Origin: a bacterium
Lineage (GTDB): Bacteria > Armatimonadota > Zipacnadia > Zipacnadales > Zipacnadaceae
Assembly (NCBI GenBank): GCA_030602615.1
Contig: JAUVZM010000014.1
Span: 1 to 47,047 of the forward strand
Direction: 5' to 3'
DNA length: 47,047 bases
Shown: positions 16,706 to 25,594 of the stretch, piece by piece
Position numbering within the stretch: position 1 is the first letter of the stretch
Layout: each line of letters starts with the position of its first letter
The notes under the pieces: generated by a model
The model's input: the letters and a program-made list of their open reading frames with translations, nothing else
Database searches by the model: none
What the model was told of the DNA's origin: nothing
Program-made: the position numbers and the translations under genes

Positions 16706-18358
16706 CTACTGATCGGAGGGGTTGCCCGAGTTTCTGGCACAGGCCGCCGCAACGCGCTGGACTAATTGCTCGGGCTCGAAGGGCTTGCTGATCACCAGGT
16801 CAAAATGGGGAGAAACACCGGCCTCCGGTTCTTCGTTCAGATAGCCGCTTACCAGAATGGTGTAAACTTCTGGGGCAAGCTGCTTTATGCGCTTGGCCAG
16901 GTCTGTACCCTTCAGGTCAGGCATGCGCAGGTCAATGATTGCAACTTGCGGGGGACGGCCATTCTCTTCGAGCAGCGCCTCAAACTCAGCCAGCCCGGCC
17001 ACCCCCGAGTTATTGGCGCTGACGGTCCAGCCGTGGTGGTCTAAGACCTTTGATATCGCGTCAACGAAGGCCTCGTCATCATCAACCACCAGGACATCCG
17101 GCGCCTGTGAGGGTCGCTGCGCCTGGGACTCAGGCCCTCCTACTGGAAGGGACACTGTGACAGTTGTGCCCACCTCCGGGGTGCTCTCAAACATCATTCT
17201 GCCACCGTGGCGATTGATCACCCTCTGTGCGATGCTCAGACCCAGGCCAGTGCCCTCCTCTTTGGTAGTAAAGAACGGTTGGCCGATTCTTTCCAGAGTC
17301 TGTGGCGACATTCCGCAGCCACTATCAGAGATCTCGACGACGACATTGCCGTTATCGGCGCGCGAGCCTATGTGAATCTCACCTGGCCCGTCCAACGCTT
17401 GCCAGGCATTAATAAACAGGTTGACGAAGAGCGTGCGCAGCGCAGTAGCGTTGCCGATAACCTCAGGAATGTCCTGCAGATCCCAGATCATCGTTTGATC
17501 CTCGTGCCGACTGGCTCGACCGAGACTGACGTCGGCGGCACTTTTCAGAATGTCATTGACCTGGACCTGTTCACTAGGCTCATAGGGATCTGACTGCGAG
17601 AAGCTGGAGATACGTTCGACAGTTTGCACGCTATCCCGCACCGATTGCTGTATCCCCTGTAGCGTGGCGGTTACTTCCTCAGCAGAAAGTTGCTCCCGCT
17701 CGCGAGTCCTTAGCAATAGTATTTCAATCCGCAGCAGCATCGCCGACAGAAAGTTGTTCACGTCGTGGGCTACTTCTGCGGCGATTTCCCCAATAGCACT
17801 CAATCGCCCCACATTACCGAGTTGGTCTTCTATGGAGCCGTGTGCTGAGGTCAATTGCTCCAAAAGACCAGCTTGGTCGCTGGCGTCCGGCTGAACGCCC
17901 AAGTCATCTAGCTGACCCGCCAGAGTAGCGCTGATCTGCTGTACCCGCTCTAGCACCGCCTGTTGGTCGGCTCGCCTGCGGCAACGCTGCAAGGCCCGGT
18001 CTACTATATCGCGGACGTCGCTGACGGCAAATGGCTTACTCAGGTAATCCAGTGCTCCCTGGCGGACGGCTTCCTGGGCGCTTTCGACAGCCGCATAAGC
18101 AGTAACTATGGACACCTCGATATCGGGGTCGAGCTTTTTGATGCGCCGCATCACTTCCACGCCATCCATCTCTGGCATTCTTATATCCAGGAAAACCAGA
18201 TCTGGCTTCTGCTCGCGAATCATCTCCAGCCCCTCGGGGCCACTTTTGGCAGTGCGAACCCGATGACTGTCTTTGAGAATCATCCGCAACGAGTCGCGCG
18301 GCCCGGCTTCGTCATCAATTACCAGGATGTCTGCCTTGTCCATTGATGTCTCTGCCAT
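16706..18358 (-). CDS. Hybrid response regulator - histidine kinase - response regulator
   Basis: 550 residues in the order receiver, kinase, receiver. The first receiver (10-120) has the phospho-acceptor D58 in FLDIRMP and K108 in LSKPF. The kinase has H198 in EVAHDVNNFLSAM, N-box NLFINAWQAL, G1 box DSGCGM (345-350) and G2 box GTGLGLSIAQ (369-378), all intact. The second receiver (about 420-540) has D476 in IIDLRMP and a KPF lysine. There is no transmembrane segment and no DNA-binding domain. Its ATG overlaps the upstream stop by one base (TAATG), so it is translationally coupled to the kinase gene before it. It could collect phosphate from the upstream sensors and pass it to an unlinked regulator. 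Last gene of the cluster. Confidence 0.9.
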   Translation of the reverse strand: MAETSMDKADILVIDDEAGPRDSLRMILKDSHRVRTAKSGPEGLEMIREQKPDLVFLDIRMPEMDGVEVMRRIKKLDPDIEVSIVTAYAAVESAQEAVRQGALDYLSKPFAVSDVRDIVDRALQRCRRRADQQAVLERVQQISATLAGQLDDLGVQPDASDQAGLLEQLTSAHGSIEDQLGNVGRLSAIGEIAAEVAHDVNNFLSAMLLRIEILLLRTREREQLSAEEVTATLQGIQQSVRDSVQTVERISSFSQSDPYEPSEQVQVNDILKSAADVSLGRASRHEDQTMIWDLQDIPEVIGNATALRTLFVNLFINAWQALDGPGEIHIGSRADNGNVVVEISDSGCGMSPQTLERIGQPFFTTKEEGTGLGLSIAQRVINRHGGRMMFESTPEVGTTVTVSLPVGGPESQAQRPSQAPDVLVVDDDEAFVDAISKVLDHHGWTVSANNSGVAGLAEFEALLEENGRPPQVAIIDLRMPDLKGTDLAKRIKQLAPEVYTILVSGYLNEEPEAGVSPHFDLVISKPFEPEQLVQRVAAACARNSGNPSDQ

Positions 18359-20349
18359 TAGGGAATGGTACGTTGAATTGTGGCAGCCGGAAAGCTCACT
18401 TCTATCTGCAGTGCTCCGTTCTTGTATTCGGCCTGGACCTGGCCCTGTTGATTCTCGATTATCTTGCGACTGATGGCGGGGCCCAGATCAGCTTGCTCGC
18501 TTTGTAGAGCTGCAACTGGATCAAAGATCTCATCAAGGAACGGTTCGCCTTTTTCCCGGGTGGATCCTGACACGGTGATGACGACGTTTTCGCCGCCATC
18601 GGTGCCCGATGAGTTCGCTCGGATACGCAGGGGGGGGCCTCCCGCACCGTACAAATGGCGCAACAGGTAGAACAGTGCCTGACAGGTGGTCTGTGGATCT
18701 ACTACCACCCGGGGCAGCTCCTCAGCTATTTGAACATTGATTAGCGACTTGCTGATCTCTTCGGTCTGTTGCAGCTTTTCGACGGCCTGGCGTATCAGCG
18801 TCTCGATCTGAGTAAGTTCAAAGTCAGGCTCAGGTTGCTGAATCACGCTGACCAGTTCGCGAGATAGCTCATCGAGGCGGTTGATTTCTGGGGTAACAGT
18901 ATTCTTCCAGAAGTCCGCCAGTGGCTGGCTATCTCCGGCATCCCCCATCAGGTCGGCATAGGTGCGAATTGCGGTCAGAGGTGTCCTGATCTCATGCACC
19001 AGACGGCCCACCAGGCCGGTCAGCACTTTCAACCGTTCGCGGCGCCGCTGCTCCTCGGCCAGATCCACCTCCGCGGTCATATCTTCCATTATCAGAACAG
19101 CACCAGTGGCTGCTCCGTGGTCGTCCACCAGTGCCGAGGTACTTACTCGTAGCGTTAGTTCTCCACCCCAAATGGTCACCTCCTCACCGGTGACTGCCTC
19201 GTCAGGGACCTGCAGGGCGGCATACAGGTAATCACCAAGCGGAGACGGCAGTACGCGCAGGTCCGACTCCTCTATTCGGGAGCGATCCACTCCCAATATC
19301 TCGGCGGCATAAGGGTTACAGATACCGATTCGTTCGTCGGCATCGAGGGTGATAACGCCGGCATTCATATTCTGTAGAATGCGCTTGATGTACGACTTGC
19401 TCATGCGCAACTGCTGATGCAGTTCAAAATCTCGCAGAGCCAGGCTCACGTAGCTGGACAGTAGATACAGTGTCTCTAGCTGCGCCGTTGAGTATGGTTG
19501 GCCCGTGACGCGCTCTCCTAAGATGAGCAGGCCTGCTAGCTGGCCGCCTAGGAGCAGTGGGATGGCGAGCTGACCACCAAAGAAGTCCATTTCGCGGCTC
19601 AAGGTGCTGGCAGTCTGTCTGTCAGCCCAGCCCGCCAATTCCGCGCGCCTCAGCACCCGGCGGTTGCGCTGATACCAGCTTGGCAAGGCGTCTTTGACCA
19701 GCAGTCGCCCGCTGGCTGCGATCCGCTGATGCACCCCTCGACTGGCCCAAACCGGGTAGCAGTCTTCGTCGTCGTCCCACCACAGCAGGCAGTAGCGGCC
19801 GGGTCGCACAAGCTCGACAACAGCCTTCAGGTAGGCCTGCAGCAATCCGTCCCTGTCAAAACCACCGGCAAATCCGCTGAGAAGTTGCTCAAAGACTTGA
19901 CTGGCCGGGCGGGAATTCTGATGTAATGGGCTTTGTTCAGACTCGTGAATGTGGGACTCATCTGTTACCCGTGAATCATAGCGACCACTTAAATTGGCCT
20001 GGGCAAGAGCCTGGCGGAGAACATCGGCAGTGTCGGCGGGAGTGCTGTCGGCGCGCAGCCAGATATCGGGGGAAAACAGATTCTCGGTCCGTACCTGCTC
20101 AACAATGTTCGGCGGCGCCAAACAGACGAAAACCGCCTGCTGGGCCTGCTCACTGAGACTGTGGTAGTGCTCCAGGGCCGGCTCAGTGAGAGACTCCAGG
20201 CCGACCAGCACCAGTTCCACATCCGCTGCCCGGAGAATATCCAGCGCATCGTCGCGGCCAGCGGTCAGCACTACCGCCTCGTCGCGCAGACAACCGGCGA
20301 TCTGTTCTTCCCAGTGCCGACTCAAATTGGTCAACAGAGCGGCAATCAT
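18358..20349 (-). CDS. Receiver-like/GAF/PAS sensor with histidine-kinase core and eroded ATPase domain
   Basis: 663 residues. Residues 1-120 resemble a receiver without the acidic pocket. GAF is at about 150-310 and PAS at about 315-430. H452 lies in a normal HisKA box, VGRLVHEIRTPLTAI. The C-terminal ATPase domain is eroded: the N-box (about 557-567, ALFYLLRHLYG) lacks the asparagine, the G1 position reads VSGSTRE instead of DxGxG (593-599), and G2 is DLGPAIS (621-627). The histidine could still be phosphorylated by another kinase, so it may act as a phosphotransfer or adaptor protein. The GAF and PAS order matches the 830-residue kinase encoded just upstream, suggesting duplication. Its ATG overlaps that gene by four bases. 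Confidence 0.82.
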   Translation of the reverse strand: MIAALLTNLSRHWEEQIAGCLRDEAVVLTAGRDDALDILRAADVELVLVGLESLTEPALEHYHSLSEQAQQAVFVCLAPPNIVEQVRTENLFSPDIWLRADSTPADTADVLRQALAQANLSGRYDSRVTDESHIHESEQSPLHQNSRPASQVFEQLLSGFAGGFDRDGLLQAYLKAVVELVRPGRYCLLWWDDDEDCYPVWASRGVHQRIAASGRLLVKDALPSWYQRNRRVLRRAELAGWADRQTASTLSREMDFFGGQLAIPLLLGGQLAGLLILGERVTGQPYSTAQLETLYLLSSYVSLALRDFELHQQLRMSKSYIKRILQNMNAGVITLDADERIGICNPYAAEILGVDRSRIEESDLRVLPSPLGDYLYAALQVPDEAVTGEEVTIWGGELTLRVSTSALVDDHGAATGAVLIMEDMTAEVDLAEEQRRRERLKVLTGLVGRLVHEIRTPLTAIRTYADLMGDAGDSQPLADFWKNTVTPEINRLDELSRELVSVIQQPEPDFELTQIETLIRQAVEKLQQTEEISKSLINVQIAEELPRVVVDPQTTCQALFYLLRHLYGAGGPPLRIRANSSGTDGGENVVITVSGSTREKGEPFLDEIFDPVAALQSEQADLGPAISRKIIENQQGQVQAEYKNGALQIEVSFPAATIQRTIP

Positions 20350-22838
20350 TTCGTCACGCGGCCATCATGATCCCTGGCAGTTGCCAGCAGGGGTAGTCCG
20401 ATGACAAATTCGGTTCCGGTATCAGGCTGCGAATGGGCCTCCAGCGTTCCACCATGCTCTTCAATGATTGTCTGGCAGATTGCCAGACCCAGTCCAGTAC
20501 CCTCAGGCTTATCAGTATAGAAAGGTTTGAAGATTTTGTCAACTTTTCCAGGAGGAATGTAACTTCCCAAGTTGCGCACCCGCACCAGCACGCGCTCGCC
20601 GTCGTCAGCAATATCGGTCTGTTCGGTAGTTATTTGTACTGTGCCGCCCTGTGGCTCCGCCTCCAGCGCGTTATGGACCAGATTTACGATAGCCTGGTGC
20701 AGTCGCCTTTCGTCACCAATCGGGCCGACGGAGAGATCACCCAGATTGACAGTTAGTGAAATGTGTTTGGCTTCAGCCTGGGCGGAGGCTGAGCGGACTA
20801 TCGACTGACAAATCTCATTTACCTCAATTACTTCGTTGGCGGCGGTAGGTGGTTTCGAGAGGCTCAGAAGCTGCCCGACCAGTTGGTCAATCTGTTCAAT
20901 CTCGTCGGTCGCGGTCGCCATGAATGTAGAGCGGAACTCCTCGTCATCCAGTCGCGTGGGCAGCAGCTCAGCGAAGGTGCGGATGGCCACCAGCGGATTA
21001 CGAATCTCGTGGGCCATACCTGCGGTCAAAACGCGCAATAGCTCCAGCCGCTCGGCTCTCTGGTGCTCGTCTTCCAATTGTTGGATGACAGTCAGATCGT
21101 TTATGACGGCAACTGCTCCGCCCCGCTGACCGGCAACGCTGGTCAAAGCCGAAGTGCTACAGGCGAGAGGGATAGAGCTTTGCCCGGGCCGGGGCAGGTC
21201 GACTCGATTCCCAGAACGGGCCCGCTTGTACTCCACGGCTGTCCGGAGACCCTGGGCAATGATGGTTGGCAGTATTTCCAGATCCTGGTCTATTACGTTC
21301 TCCCGGTTTATGCCGATCATCCGTTCCGCGGCCCGATTGTACAGGAAGATGCGCCCATCGCCGTCCGCGGCAATCACCCCGCTGTCCATCTCGCGTAGAA
21401 TCGTTTCAATATATTCTTTGGTACTCGCCACTTCTGCATAGAGATTGGCATTCTGCAAGGCCAGCGAGAGCAATGGTATCATGCCCCGCAATTGCTCAAT
21501 TTGCTCGCGCTGGTACATTTCCCCCGCCCTATTGGGGCTTACCAATATCAGACCGATCAGTTCATCTTCCCAGCGCAGTGGTGCTACCATCTGCGCACCG
21601 ATGCGGTCCAAAGCATCCGCCAGGGGTTTACCCACCTCAAGGCTGCGGAACCGAAATATTTCGTCGCGGTTGATGATATCGTGGGAGTGAGCAGCAGCTG
21701 TGACGACCATATGCCGCTTAGGCAGGAAGTCATTATTTGCTGGAAGACCTTGACCGTCCTGGGCTGATCTGCCAATTCGGCACAGGTAATCCTCCGTGTC
21801 CTCATCCTGCAGGAAGATCGAGACTCGATCCGGTTGCAACATCTCAGATATTGCCTCGACTGATCGCTCCATCAACTCATCAATGTCAAGGGTGCGAAGA
21901 ATAGCTTCGGTGCTGAGTTCGAACGCTTGGGATGGATCGTTTTGTGCTGAACTGGGCCGGCTAATCATGTCAGAGACGTAAGTGTGCAGGGGATAGATCA
22001 CGAAGCCCATGAACAGACCAACAAGCATATAGGTTAGAACTATATATCGAGACTGAGTTCCCATGAAGAATTCGGAGAGGGTCAGTGCGATGAAGGCGAT
22101 AGACAAAACCGGGATGACAACAAACAACAAAGCAACAAGACGGCGCAGCGCGACCTTGGGCCCGAGGATATGCTCCTTGGCCAGAGCATAAGCCATTGCC
22201 CCGATAGTGAATATGTATGCTGCTGAGCCCCAGCGGCTGTAGTAGGCATTGCCCCAGACCAGAGGCAGTAACACCATAGTAATGACGGCGATGGTCTGGC
22301 TGACCAGCAGTCCCGTGAGCACGTAGCTTACCTGGACCTGCTGTAAGCCTCGCAGCCGCCGGGCTTTTCGGTACATCACGTAGTCTGCCCAGCCCAGGGT
22401 CACCACGGTAAACAGTCCAAAAGCCACGAAGGGAGGGCCGTATTCGACCAGCACAGTGCCGCGCGCCAACTCAACTGAGATCAGCAGGCCCGGAGCAAAC
22501 CCGACCGCCGCGAAGAGCAGGCCAGTCCCATACAATATGGCCCGCCGCGGCCAGGCTACATACCGAATGCGGTCGGGGAAAACCCAGGCAAAGTCAAGGC
22601 AGGTACAGATTACCACTGCCACCACGGGGTGAGTAGCTCGAATCCAGAAGGCAGCTTCCGCCGGTGAAGCAGCCCACTGGATGAGGCAATTACACAGTGT
22701 CCAGCCGGCAACCGCCAGGGCATGTACGGCGTACAGCCGATTCCAGATCCGGTCCGGTGCCCGGCGGTATACGGCTACGGCCAGGATGATAGCGGCTGCT
22801 GATATGGTTGCTAGCGTGATCCGACTTACCTCGAACAT
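20346..22838 (-). CDS. Membrane histidine kinase with 7TM-type N-terminus, GAF and PAS
   Basis: 830 residues. Seven to nine hydrophobic helices fill residues 8-285, a layout like the 7TM histidine kinase N-terminal domain. GAF follows at about 305-465 and PAS at about 470-590. HisKA has H610 in AGMAHEIRNPLVAIR. In the ATPase domain the N-box NLVHNALEA (N723) and G2 box GTGLGLAICQ (780-789) are normal, while G1 reads RNLGSYIPP with Asn756 in place of the usual Asp. Some active kinases tolerate this. It begins 17 bases after the ketosynthase gene and overlaps the next kinase by four bases. The ligand is unknown. The membrane domain and the neighbouring ketosynthase make a lipid or envelope signal plausible, which is inference only. 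Confidence 0.88.
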   Translation of the reverse strand: MFEVSRITLATISAAAIILAVAVYRRAPDRIWNRLYAVHALAVAGWTLCNCLIQWAASPAEAAFWIRATHPVVAVVICTCLDFAWVFPDRIRYVAWPRRAILYGTGLLFAAVGFAPGLLISVELARGTVLVEYGPPFVAFGLFTVVTLGWADYVMYRKARRLRGLQQVQVSYVLTGLLVSQTIAVITMVLLPLVWGNAYYSRWGSAAYIFTIGAMAYALAKEHILGPKVALRRLVALLFVVIPVLSIAFIALTLSEFFMGTQSRYIVLTYMLVGLFMGFVIYPLHTYVSDMISRPSSAQNDPSQAFELSTEAILRTLDIDELMERSVEAISEMLQPDRVSIFLQDEDTEDYLCRIGRSAQDGQGLPANNDFLPKRHMVVTAAAHSHDIINRDEIFRFRSLEVGKPLADALDRIGAQMVAPLRWEDELIGLILVSPNRAGEMYQREQIEQLRGMIPLLSLALQNANLYAEVASTKEYIETILREMDSGVIAADGDGRIFLYNRAAERMIGINRENVIDQDLEILPTIIAQGLRTAVEYKRARSGNRVDLPRPGQSSIPLACSTSALTSVAGQRGGAVAVINDLTVIQQLEDEHQRAERLELLRVLTAGMAHEIRNPLVAIRTFAELLPTRLDDEEFRSTFMATATDEIEQIDQLVGQLLSLSKPPTAANEVIEVNEICQSIVRSASAQAEAKHISLTVNLGDLSVGPIGDERRLHQAIVNLVHNALEAEPQGGTVQITTEQTDIADDGERVLVRVRNLGSYIPPGKVDKIFKPFYTDKPEGTGLGLAICQTIIEEHGGTLEAHSQPDTGTEFVIGLPLLATARDHDGRVTK

Positions 22839-22855
22839 CTCAGCCAGCCCCAGTT

Positions 22856-24127
22856 CTACGAGTGTTCGTTGAACCGACGAACTATCAAGGCGGCGTGGGT
22901 GCCGCCAAAGCTGTGGGAATTCAGCATTATGGTATTAACCCGGGCGCGGCGCGCCACATTGGGGACATAGTCGAGATCACATTCGGGATCCGGCACCCGG
23001 TAATTAATCGTCGGAGGCAGCAGATGGGTGTGCAGGCTCATACATGAACTAACCAGTTGCCAGGCTCCCCCGGCGGCAAACGCCTGGCCGGTGGACGACT
23101 TTATCGAACTTGCTGGCACGTTATAGGCACGTTGACCGATGACCATCTTCAGGGCGCGGGTCTCGGCGATGTCGTACTGGCGGTTGCCGATACCGTGGGC
23201 GCAGACGTAATCGATGCTTGAACTGCTTAGCTTACTACTTAGCAGAGCTCCGCGAAAGGCATGGGCGAGCTCGCGGCCACTGGGATCGGCTGCGATCAAG
23301 TGCTTGGCTTCAGTAGCCGAGCCATAGCCGAGCACCTCGGCATAGATGAGCGCCCCCCGCTGCAGAGCATGATGGGCCGTCTCCAGCACAACAGCCCCGG
23401 CCCCTTCGCTGAGCACCAATCCGTCGCGGGTGTAGTCGTAGGGCCGGCAAGCAGCCTGCGGCGAGTTATTGTGATGGGTCAACACTCGTTGCTTGCACAG
23501 CAGAGTCATGCCTACAGTGCTCACACACGCTTCGGTGCCGCCGGCAATCATTACTTGAGCCTGACCAGACCGCAGGATGTTGGCCGCAGTGTTGATGGCA
23601 TCGAAACTGGCCACGCAGCCCGCTGCCGTGGTGCTGTTTGGCCCCTTGATACCCAGTTCGATGAATACGTAACTGGTCGCGGCATGAGCAGCCAGTTGGG
23701 TGGCCGTGGTGATCTCTATTCCTGCCGGCCCGGCGGTGGCGAACTCCTTATACATCTCGTCAGCGACGTTGCCGTTGCCGGCCAGACTGGTGCCAAAGAC
23801 GGCCCCGGCCTGGTAAGGGTCAAGGCCGTTGGTGTCTATGCCGGCGTCAGCTACCGCCAGGCGGGCGGCCGCCACCGCAAAATGGCTGAAGCGCCCCGCC
23901 CGCCGGGCTTCTTTGGCGTCCATATACTCAGCAGGGTCAAAATCGCGGACCTGTCCGGCAATGCGACAGTACAGATCCGAGGTATCAAAACCCTTGATCC
24001 AATCTATGCCGGAACGTCCCTGGACGACGGCGTCCCAGAAGGCGTCCTTGCCGATGCCGACGGGACTGACCACACCCAGTCCAGTTATGACAACCCTCTG
24101 GCGAAGGTTGTCCGAAGACCAACCCAT
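22856..24127 (-). CDS. Beta-ketoacyl-ACP synthase family protein with His-to-Gln change
   Basis: 423 residues of the thiolase-fold ketosynthase family (FabF-like), from VVITGLGVVSPVG to NSHSFGGTHAALIVRR. The nucleophile Cys171 is in TTAAGCVASFD and the first histidine, H311, is in CAHGIGNRQYD. The second catalytic histidine, normally in KSMTGHxxGAAG, is Gln348 in KSSTGQAFAAGG (codon CAG, + strand 23084-23086). Cys-His-Gln is neither the FabF triad (Cys-His-His) nor the Cys-His-Asn of FabH. Loading may survive while malonyl decarboxylation is weakened. The start is ATG 24127. An upstream TTG at 24148 is less likely. No acyl carrier protein or other fatty acid gene is in the window. It heads the signalling genes and may supply or sense an acyl signal (inference). 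Confidence 0.88.
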   Translation of the reverse strand: MGWSSDNLRQRVVITGLGVVSPVGIGKDAFWDAVVQGRSGIDWIKGFDTSDLYCRIAGQVRDFDPAEYMDAKEARRAGRFSHFAVAAARLAVADAGIDTNGLDPYQAGAVFGTSLAGNGNVADEMYKEFATAGPAGIEITTATQLAAHAATSYVFIELGIKGPNSTTAAGCVASFDAINTAANILRSGQAQVMIAGGTEACVSTVGMTLLCKQRVLTHHNNSPQAACRPYDYTRDGLVLSEGAGAVVLETAHHALQRGALIYAEVLGYGSATEAKHLIAADPSGRELAHAFRGALLSSKLSSSSIDYVCAHGIGNRQYDIAETRALKMVIGQRAYNVPASSIKSSTGQAFAAGGAWQLVSSCMSLHTHLLPPTINYRVPDPECDLDYVPNVARRARVNTIMLNSHSFGGTHAALIVRRFNEHS

Positions 24128-24198
24128 CGCTTGCCTGCTTTCTGTCAATGGTGCTCAGGGCAGCCCATTATCCCCCTGTGACGAACCGGGGAATCAGG

Positions 24199-25200
24199 CT
24201 ACCACTGCCGGCGGACTTCGAACTGATGGGTATCCGAACCGCCCAGGCTGGCTCCCACCATATCATCGTTCCAGTCGTCAATGAACGCGTACTGGGCTGA
24301 CCAGCCGTCCCCGACCCAACCAGCTCCTAAAGACAGGGCACCATCGTTCCAGCCGGCGCGGGCCGTCCACGCCTCGTTCAGTGCCACCTCTGCCCCAAAG
24401 CGGAAGCCGGAGTCGCCCATCTTTATGCCAACGCCTTCGGTGGTCAACTGCTGCCACTCGATGGCGGCCAGCACCTGCTCCGAGACCTGTCGGGAGACGC
24501 CGATGGCAATTTCCTCGGAATCAAATCCCGCAGAGCCGGCAGATAGCAGAGTGCCCGACCAGCTCACGTCTTCGTCATAGGTGTCGTAGACAAAACCCGC
24601 CTGGCTCAGTTCGTCAACCTGATACAGACCACCCAGGCGAAAGCCAAAGTCCACGTCGCTCTTCAGGCGTTCGCTGAGCATCGGGCCGGGGACGAAGTAG
24701 TTGGCTTCGGTGTCGAACAACGGGGATAGCCCCAGACCCAGCACCCAGCGCTCACCCACCCGCTGGCCATAGTGCACGGCCAGGTCCTGCTCCTCGTAGG
24801 TCGCCAGCGCCATCAGGCCGCTGGCGCTGACCCACCCCTGATCACTGTCCAGGTCGAAGTAGGTTACCTGCCAGCCACTCTGGCCAGGTCGTAGGGGCTG
24901 GGCATAGGAGACCTGCATCCCCTTCATCTTCAGCCCTCGATCAAAGTCGGTGGCCGAATATCGGGCGAGGCCCTGGCCGGCCTGGAGTGTACCGGCGAAG
25001 GCGGGATTGCCAAAGCCAACGTCCTTGATGCAGGTAACAAATCCGCCCATGCCAAATAACCTGGTGGTAGTAGCAGTAGGCAGGGCGAACAGGTGGGGGG
25101 TGGCGTACGAGGCAATAAGCTCGCCCTGCGGGAAAGTGGGACTGGCGGCGACCAACAGGGCAAGGGTCGCCAATGCGATTACGTGCAGTCTTAGCTGCAT
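24199..25200 (-). CDS. Predicted outer-membrane beta-barrel protein
   Basis: 333 residues. A signal peptide (LHVIALATLALLVAASPTFPQG) is followed by alternating amphipathic strands rich in Gly, Tyr, Trp and Asp, and the chain ends in the aromatic Trp of a typical outer-membrane beta-signal (FEVRRQW). Repeated motifs like WTARAGWNDGALSLGAGW suit barrel strands. The family resembles UPF0164/PorV or FadL-type barrels, but I cannot name it. The ATG at 25200 is preceded by GGAGAG about ten bases upstream. Longer in-frame extensions have no signal peptide. It lies 71 bases upstream of the ketosynthase in the same direction, so it may share the transcript. Its presence argues for an outer membrane. 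Confidence 0.68.
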   Translation of the reverse strand: MQLRLHVIALATLALLVAASPTFPQGELIASYATPHLFALPTATTTRLFGMGGFVTCIKDVGFGNPAFAGTLQAGQGLARYSATDFDRGLKMKGMQVSYAQPLRPGQSGWQVTYFDLDSDQGWVSASGLMALATYEEQDLAVHYGQRVGERWVLGLGLSPLFDTEANYFVPGPMLSERLKSDVDFGFRLGGLYQVDELSQAGFVYDTYDEDVSWSGTLLSAGSAGFDSEEIAIGVSRQVSEQVLAAIEWQQLTTEGVGIKMGDSGFRFGAEVALNEAWTARAGWNDGALSLGAGWVGDGWSAQYAFIDDWNDDMVGASLGGSDTHQFEVRRQW

Positions 25201-25594
25201 GGCTGCTCTCTCCTTTTCTGCGAGTCTTGGTGTAGTTGATGCTGTATATAGCCGCAGGGCGGGTTTTACACCGCCTGCTGACCGTCTAGCCCAACTTGCT
25301 GAATCTTTAATGAACTTCGACGAATGGTGCGATCTCTGGTTCAAATGAGCGGGCAGCCGAGTTTTTGTCCTGCTTTCGTGAAGTATTATAATGAATAATG
25401 CCTACAAACGCAACCCCAGTCCCCCTCTGGATGTGCAAAACCAGGCTGGCCAGCCATTGTAACTATCCTGCTGGGATAGACCAGTTGGGAGGTTTGCCGC
25501 CCCATTTCGAGAAGACTACTGTCACCAGCGCGGCCCAGGGCAATGCGCAGCGTGCCGCGTACCCGGGAATATCTGACCAGTTAGAGACAACAGA
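25201..25594. other. Divergent intergenic region with one promoter
   Basis: 394 bases between the reverse barrel gene and the forward FAD oxidase gene. I see the promoter at 25365-25392 for the forward gene and the ribosome site of the reverse gene near 25210. The rest shows no gene, RNA or repeat that I can support. Confidence 0.6.
25365..25392 (+). promoter_or_regulatory. Predicted promoter, TTGTCC-16-TATAAT
   Basis: TTGTCC (25365-25370) and a perfect TATAAT (25387-25392) with 16-base spacing. Transcription would begin near 25399, giving the FAD oxidase a leader of about 195 bases. A leader this long leaves room for control, but no known riboswitch motif is visible. Confidence 0.5.

Noticed and set aside
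23261-24181. A 306-codon forward open frame across the ketosynthase gene
   Set aside because: It has no recognisable domains and is fully explained as the antisense of a conserved ketosynthase.
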